Below are positions 20,868 through 31,862 of a stretch of DNA of 52,128 bases, one piece after another. Source of the DNA: Nemertoderma westbladi (lineage: Eukaryota; Xenacoelomorpha; Nemertodermatida; Nemertodermatidae); assembly GCA_032718475.1 (NCBI GenBank), contig JAUCBJ010001999.1:1-52128 (forward strand). Reading direction: 5' to 3'. Position numbers and translations under genes: made by a program. Every line of letters begins with the position of its first letter. The first letter of the stretch is position 1. Below the pieces are notes generated by a model. It did not search any database. It worked only from the letters and a program-made list of their open reading frames with translations, and was not told the origin of the DNA.

Positions 20868-21119
20868 TCAGTCCAACATTTGGACGACTAAACTCCAAGG
20901 TGCCCCTTCTAATAGGCAGCACTTTCCTACAGCCCTCCTGTAGGTCTTCCTGTCCTTTGCTCCTATCTTGCCTCCTATTCTCACCTCCACCGACCGGACT
21001 CTTCCGTCCTCGTCGGGGTAAGTATCTACCACTCTCGCTAGCCTCCTCCACCACCCTAAAATCGGGTCTTCCAGTCGCCTTCTTGATTTCCTCATGGTCC
21101 CCTGGCAGCAAAATGCCAC
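20868..21119 (-). pseudogene. Integrase C-terminal (DUF5641-like) remnant of element A
   Basis: The frame reads GWWRRLARVVDTYPDEDGRVRSVEV and, about 15 residues on, TYRRAVGKCCLLE. This is the W-x-L-x-R-V...P..DG..R.V.V...R.V..L..L pattern of the DUF5641 domain that ends BEL/Pao polyproteins after the integrase core. No RT, RNase H or integrase core precedes it; the protease frame lies directly upstream and overlaps it in another phase. This points to an internal deletion of several kb. Confidence 0.75.
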
Positions 21120-21124
21120 CCTTC

Positions 21125-22035
21125 ATCTTGTCGTCACCTGGCGGTAGAATGAAAAGAAATTGAAAGAATAGATAGAACAGAATGGATATTACTAATCCTA
21201 TGCCTCTCCACCCTGTCTTCTTATTTGACCTCCCCCTTTTCGGTATGTCTCTTAACCGGACCGGAGTCTCCTCCGGACACTTCTCCGGACATCTTGCCGT
21301 CCACTCTTCTCCATCCTCATACCGATACTTTCTGGGAACATCCTTGTTCCATCCCATCGTCTCTAAGTCTTCCGCGTTGAATCCATTCTCCTCCACCCAC
21401 TCTCTTGCTGTTGCTTCCCCTCCTAACTTATCTACCAACGGTATTTCTCTGGAACTATCCTCTATCCTTTCACGACGCTCCAGTATGTGTGGTTCCAGAT
21501 CCATACCCAACTCCTGGTATCCTTCCTCGGGCCGCTTCTCACATGGGACCTCCCCATCGCCCGTCTCTGGTTTCTCCTCTACGTCCTTAACAGTGCATGA
21601 TAGCATGCACCCTGATATCTCCGACACACTGAATGGAGTCTTGGTTTTAATTGGGCCGCTAAGTGTCCATCCGAACGGCGTGAGAATCGCCGTCGGATCC
21701 CGCTGCTTATTCTCTCCGAATATGGTCCTTACTCTCTTGTGGGCCGTCGGACAATCCATTCCAACTATGATGGATACCTTCGAGACGTCCACTTCAGGTA
21801 TTGAGAAATCGATATCATCCAGGAATCGGTATTGCTCGACCTCGATCTTAGTTGGTCGCCTGGCATTTATGTTGATCGATTCTATTATCTGAATGGGGTC
21901 GATGGTCGCCCCATAGTCACATCCCGGTGCTATTGCTGATATCTGTCCCGTCCTCATCTCCAGGACCTCATCCTTGCTCGAGATAGTAGTTACTGCCATC
22001 CTACTGTCTGTAACCCTATCTCCTCGGCCACCCAC
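21125..22035 (-). pseudogene. Element A protease C-terminal half fused to a membrane-like segment
   Basis: It continues the protease after a frameshift near 22015. KVSIIVGMDCPTAHKRV (near residues 86-102) and ILTPFGWTLSGP (117-128) are the hallmark blocks of the BEL/Pao A16 peptidase domain (DUF1758). The next ~140 residues are acidic and unrecognised. Residues 278-297 (GIGLVISILFYLFFQFLFIL, about 21145-21204) form one strong hydrophobic helix, then the sequence runs into the integrase remnant region. The hydrophobic helix is not a normal part of BEL/Pao pol. It may be deletion-junction material or an env-like remnant. Confidence 0.75.
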
Positions 22036-22397
22036 TTCTCCACCAGCGTGAAGGCTGCTCCGCTGTCGACCAGCATCAATGTTGTGACTGATCGGCCGCC
22101 CTCTCCTGTTATCCTCACTGGTACTACCCCGAGTAGTACTTTCCTCTTTCTCCTTGCTCCCGTCGTGCTCGTAGCCATAGTTTGGCCTCCAGTCTCATCG
22201 TCTCCTATCGGTGTTTCTCTACACTCTCCGAATCTATGTCCTTCTACCATGCATCGATGACATAGTCCGTTCGTATCCGCGTAGGCTACATGATCTTGTT
22301 TAGGCAATGCTTGCCAATGCTTACAACTCATGGTCTTATGGGTCCCATCCCTATGCAATTGACATTCGTATCCTGGATTGTAGCGCTCCCCATTCAC
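21990..22397 (-). pseudogene. Element A zinc knuckles and aspartic protease active site
   Basis: A Cys/His cluster (YECQLHRDGTHKTMSC) and a second, LCHRCMVEGHRFGEC, which fits C-x2-C-x4-H-x4-C, are followed by TTLMLVDSGAAFTLVEKW, where D-S-G-A is the aspartic protease active site. Order and spacing match the gag-protease boundary of BEL/Pao elements. The protein continues at 22035-21125 in another phase. Confidence 0.82.
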
Positions 22398-23299
22398 GTA
22401 TTGAGCGTAGATTCATATCTACCAGTTTAGTGTTTTGGTTATTTGGACTCAGCCTACTGGGTGTCTTGGGATTATATTTGTTCGTGGTGTTATTTTGTTT
22501 CTGTCCCTGCCACGGTGTGGCCCTACTCCCAATTAACTGTGGACCTGTGGACCTGTGTGGCCACATGTGGTAGAGATTGTCTCACTCTCGGGAATGCATC
22601 TGCCGGATTATGTTCGGGTTTAGGCCTGTTGTATTCGGTCATCGGCGCCTTCCCCAAACTATCCTCACTGTAGACTGGGTCTGTGATCAACTCTGCTTCA
22701 TAGTTGAGGAAGTTCGACATAAGTGTTGCCATTCCCATCGCCTGTGCTTCCAATGGGTTCGACGGATGCTGTACAGACTCTCCTGTTGGGTGCGGTTCAC
22801 CCGTTGGGCCTGTTGATTTCTTCTGTGTCGGATATATCATTGGGTGCAATGGCCCCCTCCATATCTCCGTGTCGCACGATCTGTTCTGGTCCAGGGGGTT
22901 CAATGTTCTTATTCTCGGTTGAGTGTATTGCTGATATTGTAATGGGGGAATGTCACCCTGCCCCCCCCCCCCCCCCCCCCCCCCCCACCGGTGTTATGTT
23001 TGGTACTGGGGTTGATGTTAATATATTGGGGCCCACACACCTATCGGCAATAACTCCCCCTCCCCTGGGTATATGTTATATCCCTGCATATTATAGTCAT
23101 ACTGGTGTGCAGGTACCGGTATAGGCCTATCCACTTCTTGCCTACCTACCGGTATGTACGCCGCGACTTCCGGATCTAATCCCATTGTTCGCGCTACCCT
23201 ATCGCCTACACTATCTCTTCCAGCATGGCCTATAGTATGTGCTGTAAGGCCTACAGTATGTCTTGCAGTCTGCCTGTGTCCTTCTGGACCGAAGTTTAA
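22398..23299 (-). pseudogene. Element A gag, C-terminal region
   Basis: Minus-strand frames 23299-23018 and 22903-22523 carry hydrophilic, Pro/Tyr-rich sequence without a recognised domain, broken by frameshifts and a run of 26 C (22961-22986). The upper part is directly continuous with the frame at 25154-24885 once the piggyBac-like insertion is removed. Confidence 0.6.
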
Positions 23300-24880
23300 C
23301 CCTATTAAACCCGGGGGGGGGGGGGGGGTCAATATCGTGGTTTTTTTATTATAATTCTGAAACAAACGCAGTTGGGAATCTGAAATTTTATGACTTTTCC
23401 TAAAAATCTATTGTCATCGTGGTAGTGAAAACCGTTTTCAAAAATATTGGGTACTTTTCGAGTTATAGCACCATTTTTTAACCCTACTTTTGGCACTTTT
23501 TTTGAGACGTTTTTTGAAAATTACATTTCATTAAATATGAATTGTAACATCTCTATTTTTGATTTACACCGGTTTTTTGGTGTTAGAAATTGGATGGAAT
23601 TCATATAAATTGATTTAGAAATTTCAAACTTGTTTTTTTCGATGGGTGCCAAATTTTGGTGCCAGCACCAAATTTTGAAATAAGTCAATTTTGTAAATTG
23701 ATTGTTTGAAACTTGTTTTTACGCAATTTGGGTTTTTTGGGGTTCTGGATTCGATGAAATATATACGAGTTGCACCAAGCGTATCAAACTTGTATTTTTC
23801 AGTGCTGTGTGCAAATTTTGGTGCTAGCACGAAATTTTGAAAATCCATTCAATATATAAAATTGCTTGTGACAATTTATTTCTTGCGTTTTAGAGGTTTA
23901 TGGCTGTTCTGAATTCAATGGAAAATATAATTATCGAACTAGACATCTCAAACTTGTATTTTTCGGATGTGGGTGCAAAATGTGGTGCTAGCACCAAATT
24001 TTGAAAACCATCAAATATATCAATTGATAGTGTCACCTTGTTTCTTGCGCTATACGGGTTTGTGATGGTTCTGAATTCAATGGAATCAGTAAAAATTTCA
24101 TAAGAGTTCTCAAACTTGTATTTTTCGCCGGTGGGTGAAAATTGTTGTGCCAGCACCAAATTTTGGAAAATATGCAAATTGATAAGTAGATAGTATCACC
24201 TTGTTTCTTGCGTTATACGGGTTTATGAGGGTCCTGAAACCGATAGAATCAATAAAAACAGCACCGGACATCGCAAACTTGTACTTTTTGGTGAAGGGTA
24301 CGAAATTTGGTGCTAGCACCAAAATTTGCCAAATTACGCCGAAAAATACAAGTAGCAATGATCTGGCATATTAGAAATGTATTCCAATAGAATCAGCGCC
24401 CTCGAAAACCTGAAAATGTGAATTTATAGCATCGTATAAGTGAATTAAAAATTTTGTGTTCTAACTGAAAAGTGCTGGTTACTTGTTTTTTTCATTTTTT
24501 TCCTACGCAGAGAGGACTAAACAGCCATTTATAGTAATCATATAATTTTTAAATATTTTCCAATGTATTTTGCACCCCAAAAAACCTGTATTGAAAAATA
24601 ATTAGCCGAAAATGTAACTTTCAAATTTTGTGAAAATTGTGCACTACTTGTAATTTTGTTGCTGCAATATAACCACCCCAGTACATTTTTTCGAAAAGTT
24701 TTTTTTTCGGTCGGATCCAGACAAGTGATACCTACGTACAAACAAAAAATCAGACGTTTAGAGGGGGGGGGGGGGGTCAATATGACCCAAATACACAAAT
24801 ACAAATACTGGGACAAGACACAAATACTGGGGGGGGGGCCCAGTATTTGTACAACATTTTATAGCCCGGTACTAATAGGG
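23300..24880. mobile_element. Non-autonomous piggyBac-like element
   Basis: It is flanked by TTAA at 23296-23299 and 24881-24884. The termini are CCCTATTA at the left and TAATAGGG at the right, as in piggyBac elements (CCY...RGG at TTAA). Removing it with one TTAA joins ...YSRRL to NFGPEGHRQ in frame. The 1.58-kb interior has poly-G runs near both ends (23313-23328 and 24763-24776), a 162-bp tandem array, and an 11-bp inverted repeat CAAATACTGGG/CCCAGTATTTG near 24818-24848. There is no transposase frame. Confidence 0.85.
23560..24345. repeat. ~162-bp tandem array with palindromic GGTGCTAGCACC core
   Basis: CAAACTTGT anchors fall at 23624, 23785, 23949, 24111 and 24273, that is every 161-164 bp. 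Each unit contains a palindromic block centred on GGTGCTAGCACC or a variant; the best is TTTGGTGCTAGCACCAAA at 24306-24323. Minus-strand open frames across it repeat FQNLVLAP-like peptides; I treat these as by-products. Confidence 0.9.
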
Positions 24881-24884
24881 TTAA

Positions 24885-25497
24885 TCTTCTCGAATATTCC
24901 TCCCCGCGACCACCGTACTCCTCAATTGGCAGCATATCCCATCGGGAAGTTTCTCTTCGATCTCTCCCTCTCCTGTTCTCGTCCTCGTACTGGTACGTTC
25001 TGTACCCTTCTCCTGGTGTGCGGTATATCTCACCAGGCTGCGTCTCTCCGGGGCGACGGCAATCTCCCGGAGTTCGACCCCACGGACTCTCTAACTCCAT
25101 CTCTACTACCGACGGTTCACATGTCCGTCCTTGCTCTCCGGTTGCTCGTTGCAATGCTTCTTATATTCTCTTCACTTCTTCTCTCTTCAGTGTAGCGAAC
25201 CCGCTCATGAGATCTCCCGACCTCCCGGTTAAACTCCACTGTTCTTCTTCCCTCTTCCGACTGACATCTTCTCGCTCGCCCCGCTCCCGGCGTCAACATC
25301 TCTCTCTCTGCCCGGGTGGACGCTCCTGGGGATGGCTCGCCATCCCCCCTACTATTCTCCGTCGTCAGGTGCCGCGGTTCACCTAATGCGCACCCGTGCA
25401 TTATCCGCCGATGCTTGTGGGACATTTTCTGCCCCCCCCCCCCCCCCCCTCTCGCCACTAATCTTCCGTGGTGGGGCACCCGTAGCCCACCCCCCAC
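24885..25497 (-). pseudogene. Element A gag, middle region
   Basis: Frames 25497-25117 and 25154-24885 overlap in different phases. Both are rich in Arg, Glu and Gly (for example RRGRDRRETSRWD), with no recognised domain. The second runs in frame across the piggyBac-like insertion site. It probably encodes the basic linker before the zinc knuckles. Confidence 0.55.
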
Positions 25498-25840
25498 TCG
25501 CCACTTATTACTTCACTACCTCCGACTTCGCTTCTACGACCCTCTTGTGGGACATTCTCTGCCCCCCCCCCCCCCCCCTCTTGCCATTAATCTCCCCGTG
25601 GTGGGGCGCCCGTAGCCCCCCCCCCCCCCCCCCCACTCACCACTTCTTACTTCACTACCTCCTACTTCGCTTCTACGCCCCTCTTGTGGGACATTCTCTC
25701 TGCCCCCCCCCTCCCCCCTCTCGCCACTAATCTCCCCGTGGTGGGGCACCCGTAGCCCCCCCCCCCCCCCCAACTCGCCACTTCTTACTTCACTACCTCC
25801 TACTTCGCTTCTACGCCCCCTCTCTAGTCGACGCATTGTC
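25410..25840. repeat. ~135-bp tandem repeats with long C runs, three units
   Basis: Units begin with CTTGTGGGACATTCTCTGC (near 25411, 25543 and 25681), each with two C runs of variable length around CGTGGTGGGGC, then CTTCACTACCTCCTACTTCGC. A looser ~60-bp repeat with AACTACGTGGCC follows (25880-26030). The C-run lengths differ between units, as expected from slippage. Confidence 0.85.
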
Positions 25841-25977
25841 TCTACTGCGGCTGGGTCTACTCACCCCCCGCCTCTCTCTGTGCGACTGCGTGGCCTTGCA
25901 GGCTCCCGTCGGGTTGATTTACCCCCACTACTCCCCTGCCTAACTACGTGGCCTTTGCAGACTCCCGTCGGGGTGAC

Positions 25978-26445
25978 TCACCCCCCGCCTACTCCCTGCG
26001 TAACTATGTGGCCTAGCAGGTTCTCGCTGGCCGGACCACCTATGTCTCCTACGTTCGTATTAATAGCACCATTATCAATAATATTGTTGTCTAAATTATT
26101 TAAATTATTTGAATTATTTTGTATTTTAGAATTATTTTGTATATTTAAATTATAATTATTCGGATTATTTTTTATATTTAAATTAGAATTATTCGGATTA
26201 TTTTGTATATTTAAATTAGAATTATTCGGATTATTTTGTATATTTAAATTAGGAATATTATTAACGGGTAAAAGATTATTGCCTGCAATAAAAGTTTGAT
26301 TAGGGTTGTCCACTACGGTACTATTAATATTCATTTCTTCTAACGTATTATTATTACCCTCCCCCCCCCCCCCCCCCCCCCCCGCCCGTACGGTTACACC
26401 AGTCCTGGGTCTGTCGTCCGGTGCCTGTAAGTGGGGTATTAACAA
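25978..26445 (-). pseudogene. Element A gag, Asn-rich repeat segment
   Basis: The frame encodes repeated NLNIQNNPNNSNL-type units (about 26095-26250, unit 39-42 bp), preceded by a Gly run coded by poly-C (26361-26382). This is low-complexity sequence of unknown function. Base composition is far more AT-rich than the flanking gag, so the block may be a later expansion. Confidence 0.6.
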
Positions 26446-26566
26446 ACGTTTCCATAACTTCTGGCTCCTCGTAAATATCTACCCAAACCGGCCTCACTCT
26501 CAGATAATCCAAACTGCGCCAGTTCTAATCGGCGCTTTTGCTTAGCCTGATATTGCATAAGCCCCC

Positions 26567-27682
26567 TTAACCCGGCGTGCATATCATCCTGCTCTCTCTC
26601 TCTCTATCCTCTCGCAAACTTTGGTTCGCTAATTCTGCCTCCCTTGCCTCCCGCTCTCTACGCTCGTTCTCTACTTTTGCCCCTCGCTCTCTATGCTCAT
26701 TCGTTTCTCTCTCTACCCTCGCTGCCTCTCTCTCTTCCCGCTCCCTACCGTTTCTCGCCACCCTCTCGGCTCTCTCTCTACATTCCCTCGCTAACTCTGT
26801 CTCTTTCTCTAATAACGCGGTTACCTCGCTCAGTTGCCTCTCCAACTCTTGCTGATCCAGCGCCACAAGGTCTAGTTGACATGCCAGATCTATCTCTAAC
26901 ACCCATCTTGCTTTTGCGGAGGATGTAGCGGACTTATCGGTCGCGACGGACTCCTGTCGCCTCTCTGTCCTACTAACTTTCCCCCGCTTTCTGGGGTTCT
27001 CGCTAACTGACGAGACTGAATCCTCGGGGTTAACCTCGGGTTCGCCCTCATGCGGATCCAGCCAACCCACTAACTTAATTCCCCTAGCATCCACTAAGTA
27101 AGGTACTACGTACACTACTTCAGGCTTCATAACCCCAGATCGCCACAGTTCAAACAGTTCGGTGGCGACCCCCCCTGCTCTCTCACTTGCCAGTTCTCCC
27201 TGTCCAAAACGGACTAAGTATCGGAAATGTTTATTTGACTCACCTAGCCTTTGTCGTAATTTAGGCTGGTCTACCTTTCCTCCTTCTCTGGCCTCCTTCA
27301 GTAACTTCTTGGTGGCGTTGTAGGCCCGTCATAGCCGATCACTCGTCCCAACGTCCTCTTCGCTGACTCCTCCTCCTCTCCTTGTTCGGCGTCGTACCGG
27401 CGGCCCCACCGTCGCCGTTCCGGTGGGCCGTCCGTCGCCCTCGGCCTGTGGCTGGCCGGCGACTTCGGTACTCCGAACGGTGTTGTGCGTCGACTCGTCT
27501 CTCCCTCGTGGTTGACGGCCACCCTCCGCTTGTGCTGCCGGATCGTCCTGCGTCGGCGAATCCGGCGTCGCAGGCTGATACCGTCTCGTCGCGGCCTCAC
27601 GGATCGTTTGGTTGGTATCGTCCGGGGTCCGCAGCAGCGTCCTCTCTCCCTCAGAATCTCGGGGCCTTCTTTGTCCCGCCAT
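26567..27682 (-). pseudogene. Element A gag, N-terminal region with coiled coil
   Basis: It starts MAGQRRPRDSEGE at 27682, 58 bp inside the 5' LTR. The frame is one phase throughout except for a TGA stop at 27326-27328 (CTA TGA CGG). Beyond it the frame continues through ELFELWRSGV and YLVDARGIKLVGWLDPHEG and then a long Glu/Arg coiled coil (about 26590-26890), ending at 26567. The TGA could come from an Arg CGA codon. The region lacks the DUF1759 pattern seen in element C. It would form the particle-building part of Gag. Confidence 0.65.
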
Positions 27683-27739
27683 CTTTCTTTACCTGTCTCT
27701 TGCAGTCACACTTTTGTTGACAGTTGGTAAGTTATTGAC

Positions 27740-28410
27740 TGCGACGGGATCAAAGATCCCAACCGGGTTCTTATAGTACGCATCACCATTCTGCTTGGGG
27801 ATCGTGCTAATCAGCTTTGGCCGAGGCCGTAGGGGAAAAACAATAAGAGTTTGCTGTCGTCTTTTGGTATTAATAAATACATGCAGTGATAGCACAATGT
27901 TAATAGTAAAGCAGAAATACAGATAATATTGACTGATGAATAGTTACCGGTATGGCGGTGTCGGTCAATAACTATGACCAATCTGCCCTAAACTGAATAA
28001 CACAACTGATGCACTAATCCAACAACCTGAGATAGTATATGATTGATACATTGAATATTGCTTCACCTCTTACACTACTTTGGCCTTCTACCCAATGGAT
28101 GCTTTCCTGTTCGCTATCACGTGCTTCCCTCCCTTCTATTGGCTAATAAGCTACTTGTCACCCTGGCACTCTCTGGGAGTGTTTCCCCTCTGCTGCTAGC
28201 CTCTACTATCTGTATTCCCTCCGAGGTGGTTTGACCTCTAACCTCTCTCTGTGGCTTTGGGGCTTGTGTCGCCCCCCCCCCCCCCCCCCCACCCCAATGT
28301 TGGTTGTGATACGAGATTAATATTGGTAATCTCGTATCCCCAACATATTGGTAAAATGCCACTAGTCCCATTTTCTGGTGGGTAATGAAGTGGAATTGAA
28401 TCCGCCTACA
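27740..28410 (-). repeat. 5' LTR of element A
   Basis: 671 bp, starting TGTAGGCGG and ending CCCGTCGCA on the minus strand. It matches 1996-2646 plus 19639-19655 along its length with a few percent of differences, and LTR3 at 47853-48425 more distantly. A C/G run lies near 28273-28290. It is followed outward by ATTGT at 28411-28415. It would carry the promoter and polyadenylation site. Confidence 0.88.
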
Positions 28411-28415
28411 ATTGT
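28411..28415. repeat. Target-site duplication ATTGT, right copy (element A)
   Basis: Matches 1991-1995. Confidence 0.8.
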
Positions 28416-28799
28416 AATTGTATATAATACACAGTAATTGTTCCTAGATGATTTATGCAAAGATGATTGCTTCGATATTAACATTTTTGAATACTAAATC
28501 CTCTTTATTTAATCCTACTTGGGCCGGGGGGCATATTCCCAAACCTTACACTAGTAGGAAAAAATCATGTAAGGAATGGAGATAGGGGTCGAACTAGTGT
28601 AAGAGTTTTATACTCAGTTTGCAGGTAGAGTAGAAAGTGTTCCAAATGCTGTAAGGAATGGAGAAATTGGGTGAAATCATGTAAGGGTTATTACACCAAC
28701 AGTATTAGATGAGTAGACTTAACATTTGAAATTATTCTAAGCAGTAGAACATTGGGTTATGGTTTATACAGGGCTGCATGAGCTGCCCCCACACATAAG
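28416..28799. other. No gene seen; short internal repeats
   Basis: CATGTAAGGAATGGAGA-like strings recur two to three times between 28570 and 28700. No coding signal. Confidence 0.5.
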
Positions 28800-28995
28800 G
28801 ACCACACTGCGCACAATGTTGTGCTTTGGCAGCCCCATAGAGAAAATAAGCATGATGGACATCCCATGACTTTCTTAAGACGCCTCCTAAAGGACACTGG
28901 CCTTGAAGATGCAGCTAATCTCGCGAAAGTCATGGGGGGATAGGGAATTGTGGCGGTGCAACTTTGTTGATAAGCCGGTATAGAATTCTTAATGT
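28800..28995 (+). mobile_element. Diverged 3'-end fragment of LINE H
   Basis: Aligns with 9750-9930: GTGCTTTGGCAGCCCCATAG, GACTTTCTTAAGACGC, GGACACTGGCCTTGAAGATGC, GGAATTGTGGCGGTGCAA. It is more diverged than the other LINE H copies in the window, with an extra G breaking the frame, so it is an older insertion. Confidence 0.85.
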
Positions 28996-30340
28996 ACGCG
29001 GCATTTGGCTTGCCAATTTTGGATTGTATGGTTGTGGCAAATACTTTTGCCAAACTGGCATAGCATCTCAATGTGCAGTTTCAATGGAGCAGGTCAATTA
29101 TGGTACTGTACAGTTGTAATTGCTTATGAATAGTCCGTCTGCTATTCGTGTGCATCGCACTGCACTAGCGCGCCATCTAGACATCCAGAGGTTTTAAGAG
29201 TTTATTTTATTTGGAGCGTTTTGGACCCGGAACCGGACCCGGCAAAATGCTCGACCCGGTCATTTACTAATACCGAAGTACACAAAATACACAAAGCGAG
29301 AACGGTGCCTGATGTCTTCCACTAAACTTGGGCGAATCAATTGCCCGGTCTAACTTGACAATCAGAGTGACTGGTCCCTAACCGGTGAGGCAGAAATACA
29401 GTCTACAGAAACAGACCAAACTCGCGAGAAAACAATCCCCGCGTAGCGAATCTTAACTACCGCTAATGGACCTAAACTACTGTAGACTTGCTGCGGTGTG
29501 ATTTATATGGGTATAATAACTAGCCAGTGACAGCCATGAACACCAGCGTAAAACAATAACTGTCAAACAGAAAAAAACAGTCAAAGGGTATAATATCAGT
29601 AGAATAGTGAATCCGAAGATGCGTGTGTGTGTGTGTGTCATGGTAAAGCAAAATTTTAGTTATCGTGATATTACTAGGTTTTGATGACTTTAACAAATAT
29701 ATCGGGCGTTAGCTGCTGAAAAAAGCTAGTCGCTCTCTGTAGGCGCGATACTTACAAACTGACGTCAAATGGGCTCTCTCCTCCTATATCCACAACTCGA
29801 TTGGGTAAGTATGGTGTTAGTAACTATGCCCATAATCGGCACTTGATACCAGACTCTGATTGTGAAAATAGAGAATAGGATGTTAATTACTACCGTACCA
29901 CTAGCTGATCTGGTATGTAATTTTATTCTAGAAACTTTGTTGCTGCGGTGGTATGCAGCAAATACCTAGCAGTACGTGGCAAGGCCGTGGTAGGGTGTTA
30001 GTAACCGTCCTTAGCCTAAATGGTGTGCCGGTAGCAGAAAGCTGCCCTGTGCCTGGGCAAATATGTTAGACTCAGACAGATCAGTCAACAGCAAAGCCTA
30101 CAGCGCTAACCGGTACTGAATCGCTAGTACAGTAAATTCACCAAATTATAGAATGTGCTTGCTATTTGCACCTAGTGTACCTGCACGTACTAGAAAACAA
30201 CACCAGCTCGCACCTGTAAACGACGCAGGGTGACTGTGGAGTTTCTGTTAGAAACCGAGATATTTAACTCCGAAATTTTGCAGCATCCCAGGACGTTGTC
30301 ACACTTCACCCTGACCTATGTCTGGGTCGTCTGGGTCTTA
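28996..30340. other. No gene recognised; GT microsatellite
   Basis: A GT run lies at 29622-29638. Otherwise unique-looking sequence. A minus-strand TGTGACAACG at 30302, just after the element C gag, might start an LTR, but no matching partner was found. Confidence 0.45.
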
Positions 30341-30580
30341 TCATTCGGTGTGCAGCAAGATATGATGCTTCGCGCCGCACTTAGCACACCTCGCATCTGA
30401 GTAACAGGTTTTTCGTTGATGTCCTCGCCTGAGGCAGTTATAGCACAACCGTTTATCCCACATGACATCACGTCTATCCTTTAGCGCTTTCTTTAAGAAT
30501 TCTTCACACCCACTCAAGCGATGCTGCCCGTCGCACAATACACACTTAGGTTTGATGTTACTTACCTTAACCTGCGTCAT
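30341..30580 (-). pseudogene. Element C gag zinc knuckles
   Basis: Three metal-binding groups in one frame: CVLCDGQHRLSGC, LCYNCLRRGHQRKTC (C-x2-C-x4-H-x4-C) and CAKCGAKHHILLH. The order, ending in HH-LLH, is the signature of BEL/Pao Gag C-termini, where the knuckles bind genomic RNA. The frame stops directly after LLHTE, before any protease, so pol is missing. Confidence 0.88.
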
Positions 30581-30625
30581 ATTTTGTACACTAGCTCTTC
30601 TTCGGGCTTCCTTCCATGAATTCTC

Positions 30626-31783
30626 TTAGGAGACGTAGGGGGAGTTGTTACCTGTTCTCTCTTGCCACTGGCGACACTTAGATTTACTTACGTCTTTCCT
30701 GATTTTGTTTACGTAATAAGATCTCTCTGTGTCCTTGCCACTATTCTCGTCATAAGACGTTTGGCTTTCGTAATCATCTGTATAACACACTGGTGTTACC
30801 TTTCTCCTAGTAACGGTGTTATCACTTACCTTACTTTCCGGTGTCTTCTCTCGAGACTGTTTTAGGAGCTGTAATCTTACCTCTCCGTTTAAGAACGACA
30901 TGAGGTCAGCCATGGTGGGGTCTCTATGATGTTGGTCCATCAGATAGAGAACCTTTTTGTCCCAGTGAGTACCTACTCCACCCTTTGGCAAAGTTGATGC
31001 TACGGCTCCTAAAACCATAGAACTCTGGTATTCCTGAGACTTACCCAACCAGTCTAGCTGTCTACAGATCTCCTGAATCTCATCGGAAAACTCTATAGTC
31101 CCGCTGCTAAGAAACTTTCGGGGCGCTACTAATTTCGCATACAGATATCTAGCTATGTTAGTCCTATTACCATACTTGATGTTTAGCGTATCCCAAACTT
31201 GTCTCAATCCGTCGGGATGTCCAATAAACTTTAACGCCATTAACTTGGGAGGTCCTTCCAAGCACTCGATGAGGAATCGTAGTTTCTCTCCGCTGGATAG
31301 TACGGAGTTCTGTATGTTATCTTTGTAATATTCATTAAAAGGTAACCATTTCATCTCATCTCCATTGAACTTGACGACCTCTCCCACCTTTACCGCTTTA
31401 CGGGCTTCCGTTCTAGCCATCTGACGTATAAAACTTTCTTGAGCCATCGTATTATTTAATATCGAATTATCGGTATATAAATTTCTCGGATTATTATCAG
31501 ATCTGTATGGGATATCATTATCAACAGGCTTATTAATACCCTTAATAGGGTTTACTATCGGAGTTTCTACTTCGCTAGCAGTATAGATGCGTGTAGGCTC
31601 CACACCTTGCGCATGAAATACTTCAGACCTAACAGGCTGACACATTGTTACTTGGGGTGGTGGTATACCCATTTGTATATTTACTAATTTATCGCACTCT
31701 AGAGCGATATTTTGTTGTACTTCTTGCAGCTCTAACCTACTCTCTCTTACTGTTCCCTTTAACAGCTGAACAGTCCCTTCCAA
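30626..31783 (-). pseudogene. Element C gag, DUF1759-type capsid region
   Basis: VVKFNGDEMKWLPFNEYYKD, LSSGEKLRFLIECLEGPPKLMA and WDTLNIKYGN follow the DUF1759 pattern of BEL/Pao Gag. About 385 codons are open with no stop. A Glu/Gln-rich helix precedes the domain. The zinc knuckles follow 45 bp downstream in the same phase with a stop in between. It lies on the same strand as element A, but is a different lineage by gag sequence. Confidence 0.88.
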
Positions 31784-31862
31784 TTCTCGGACTTGTTTGG
31801 ACTTGTTTGTTTGTGCTGGCTTTATTGTCTTCTAGTTGTCCGAGCAACTGCTCCATCACCTG

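Larger units (their letters stand above)
1996..28410 (-). mobile_element. BEL/Pao LTR retrotransposon (element A), with nested insertions
   Basis: The transcript direction is right to left: 5' LTR 27740-28410, gag-like region 27682 down to 22398, zinc knuckle plus protease 22397-21125, an integrase C-terminal remnant 21119-20868, a polypurine tract at 19656-19664, then the 3' LTR. The 3' LTR is in two pieces, 19639-19655 and 1996-2646, separated by LINE D. ATTGT flanks both outer ends. The A16 (DUF1758) protease and the DUF5641 domain place it in BEL/Pao. RT, RNase H and the integrase core are missing, so this copy cannot move unaided. No convincing tRNA primer-binding site is seen next to the 5' LTR. 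Confidence 0.85.

Noticed and set aside
23624-24358. Minus-strand FQNLVLAP-repeat open frames as a gene family
   Set aside because: They follow the 162-bp satellite period and are interrupted in each unit.
27700-27739. Primer-binding site of element A
   Set aside because: No TGG-type tRNA complement within the first bases inside the 5' LTR.
29180-30302. 3' LTR of element C starting at TGTGACAACG
   Set aside because: No matching partner upstream of the gag at 33.9-34.9 kb and no target duplication found.
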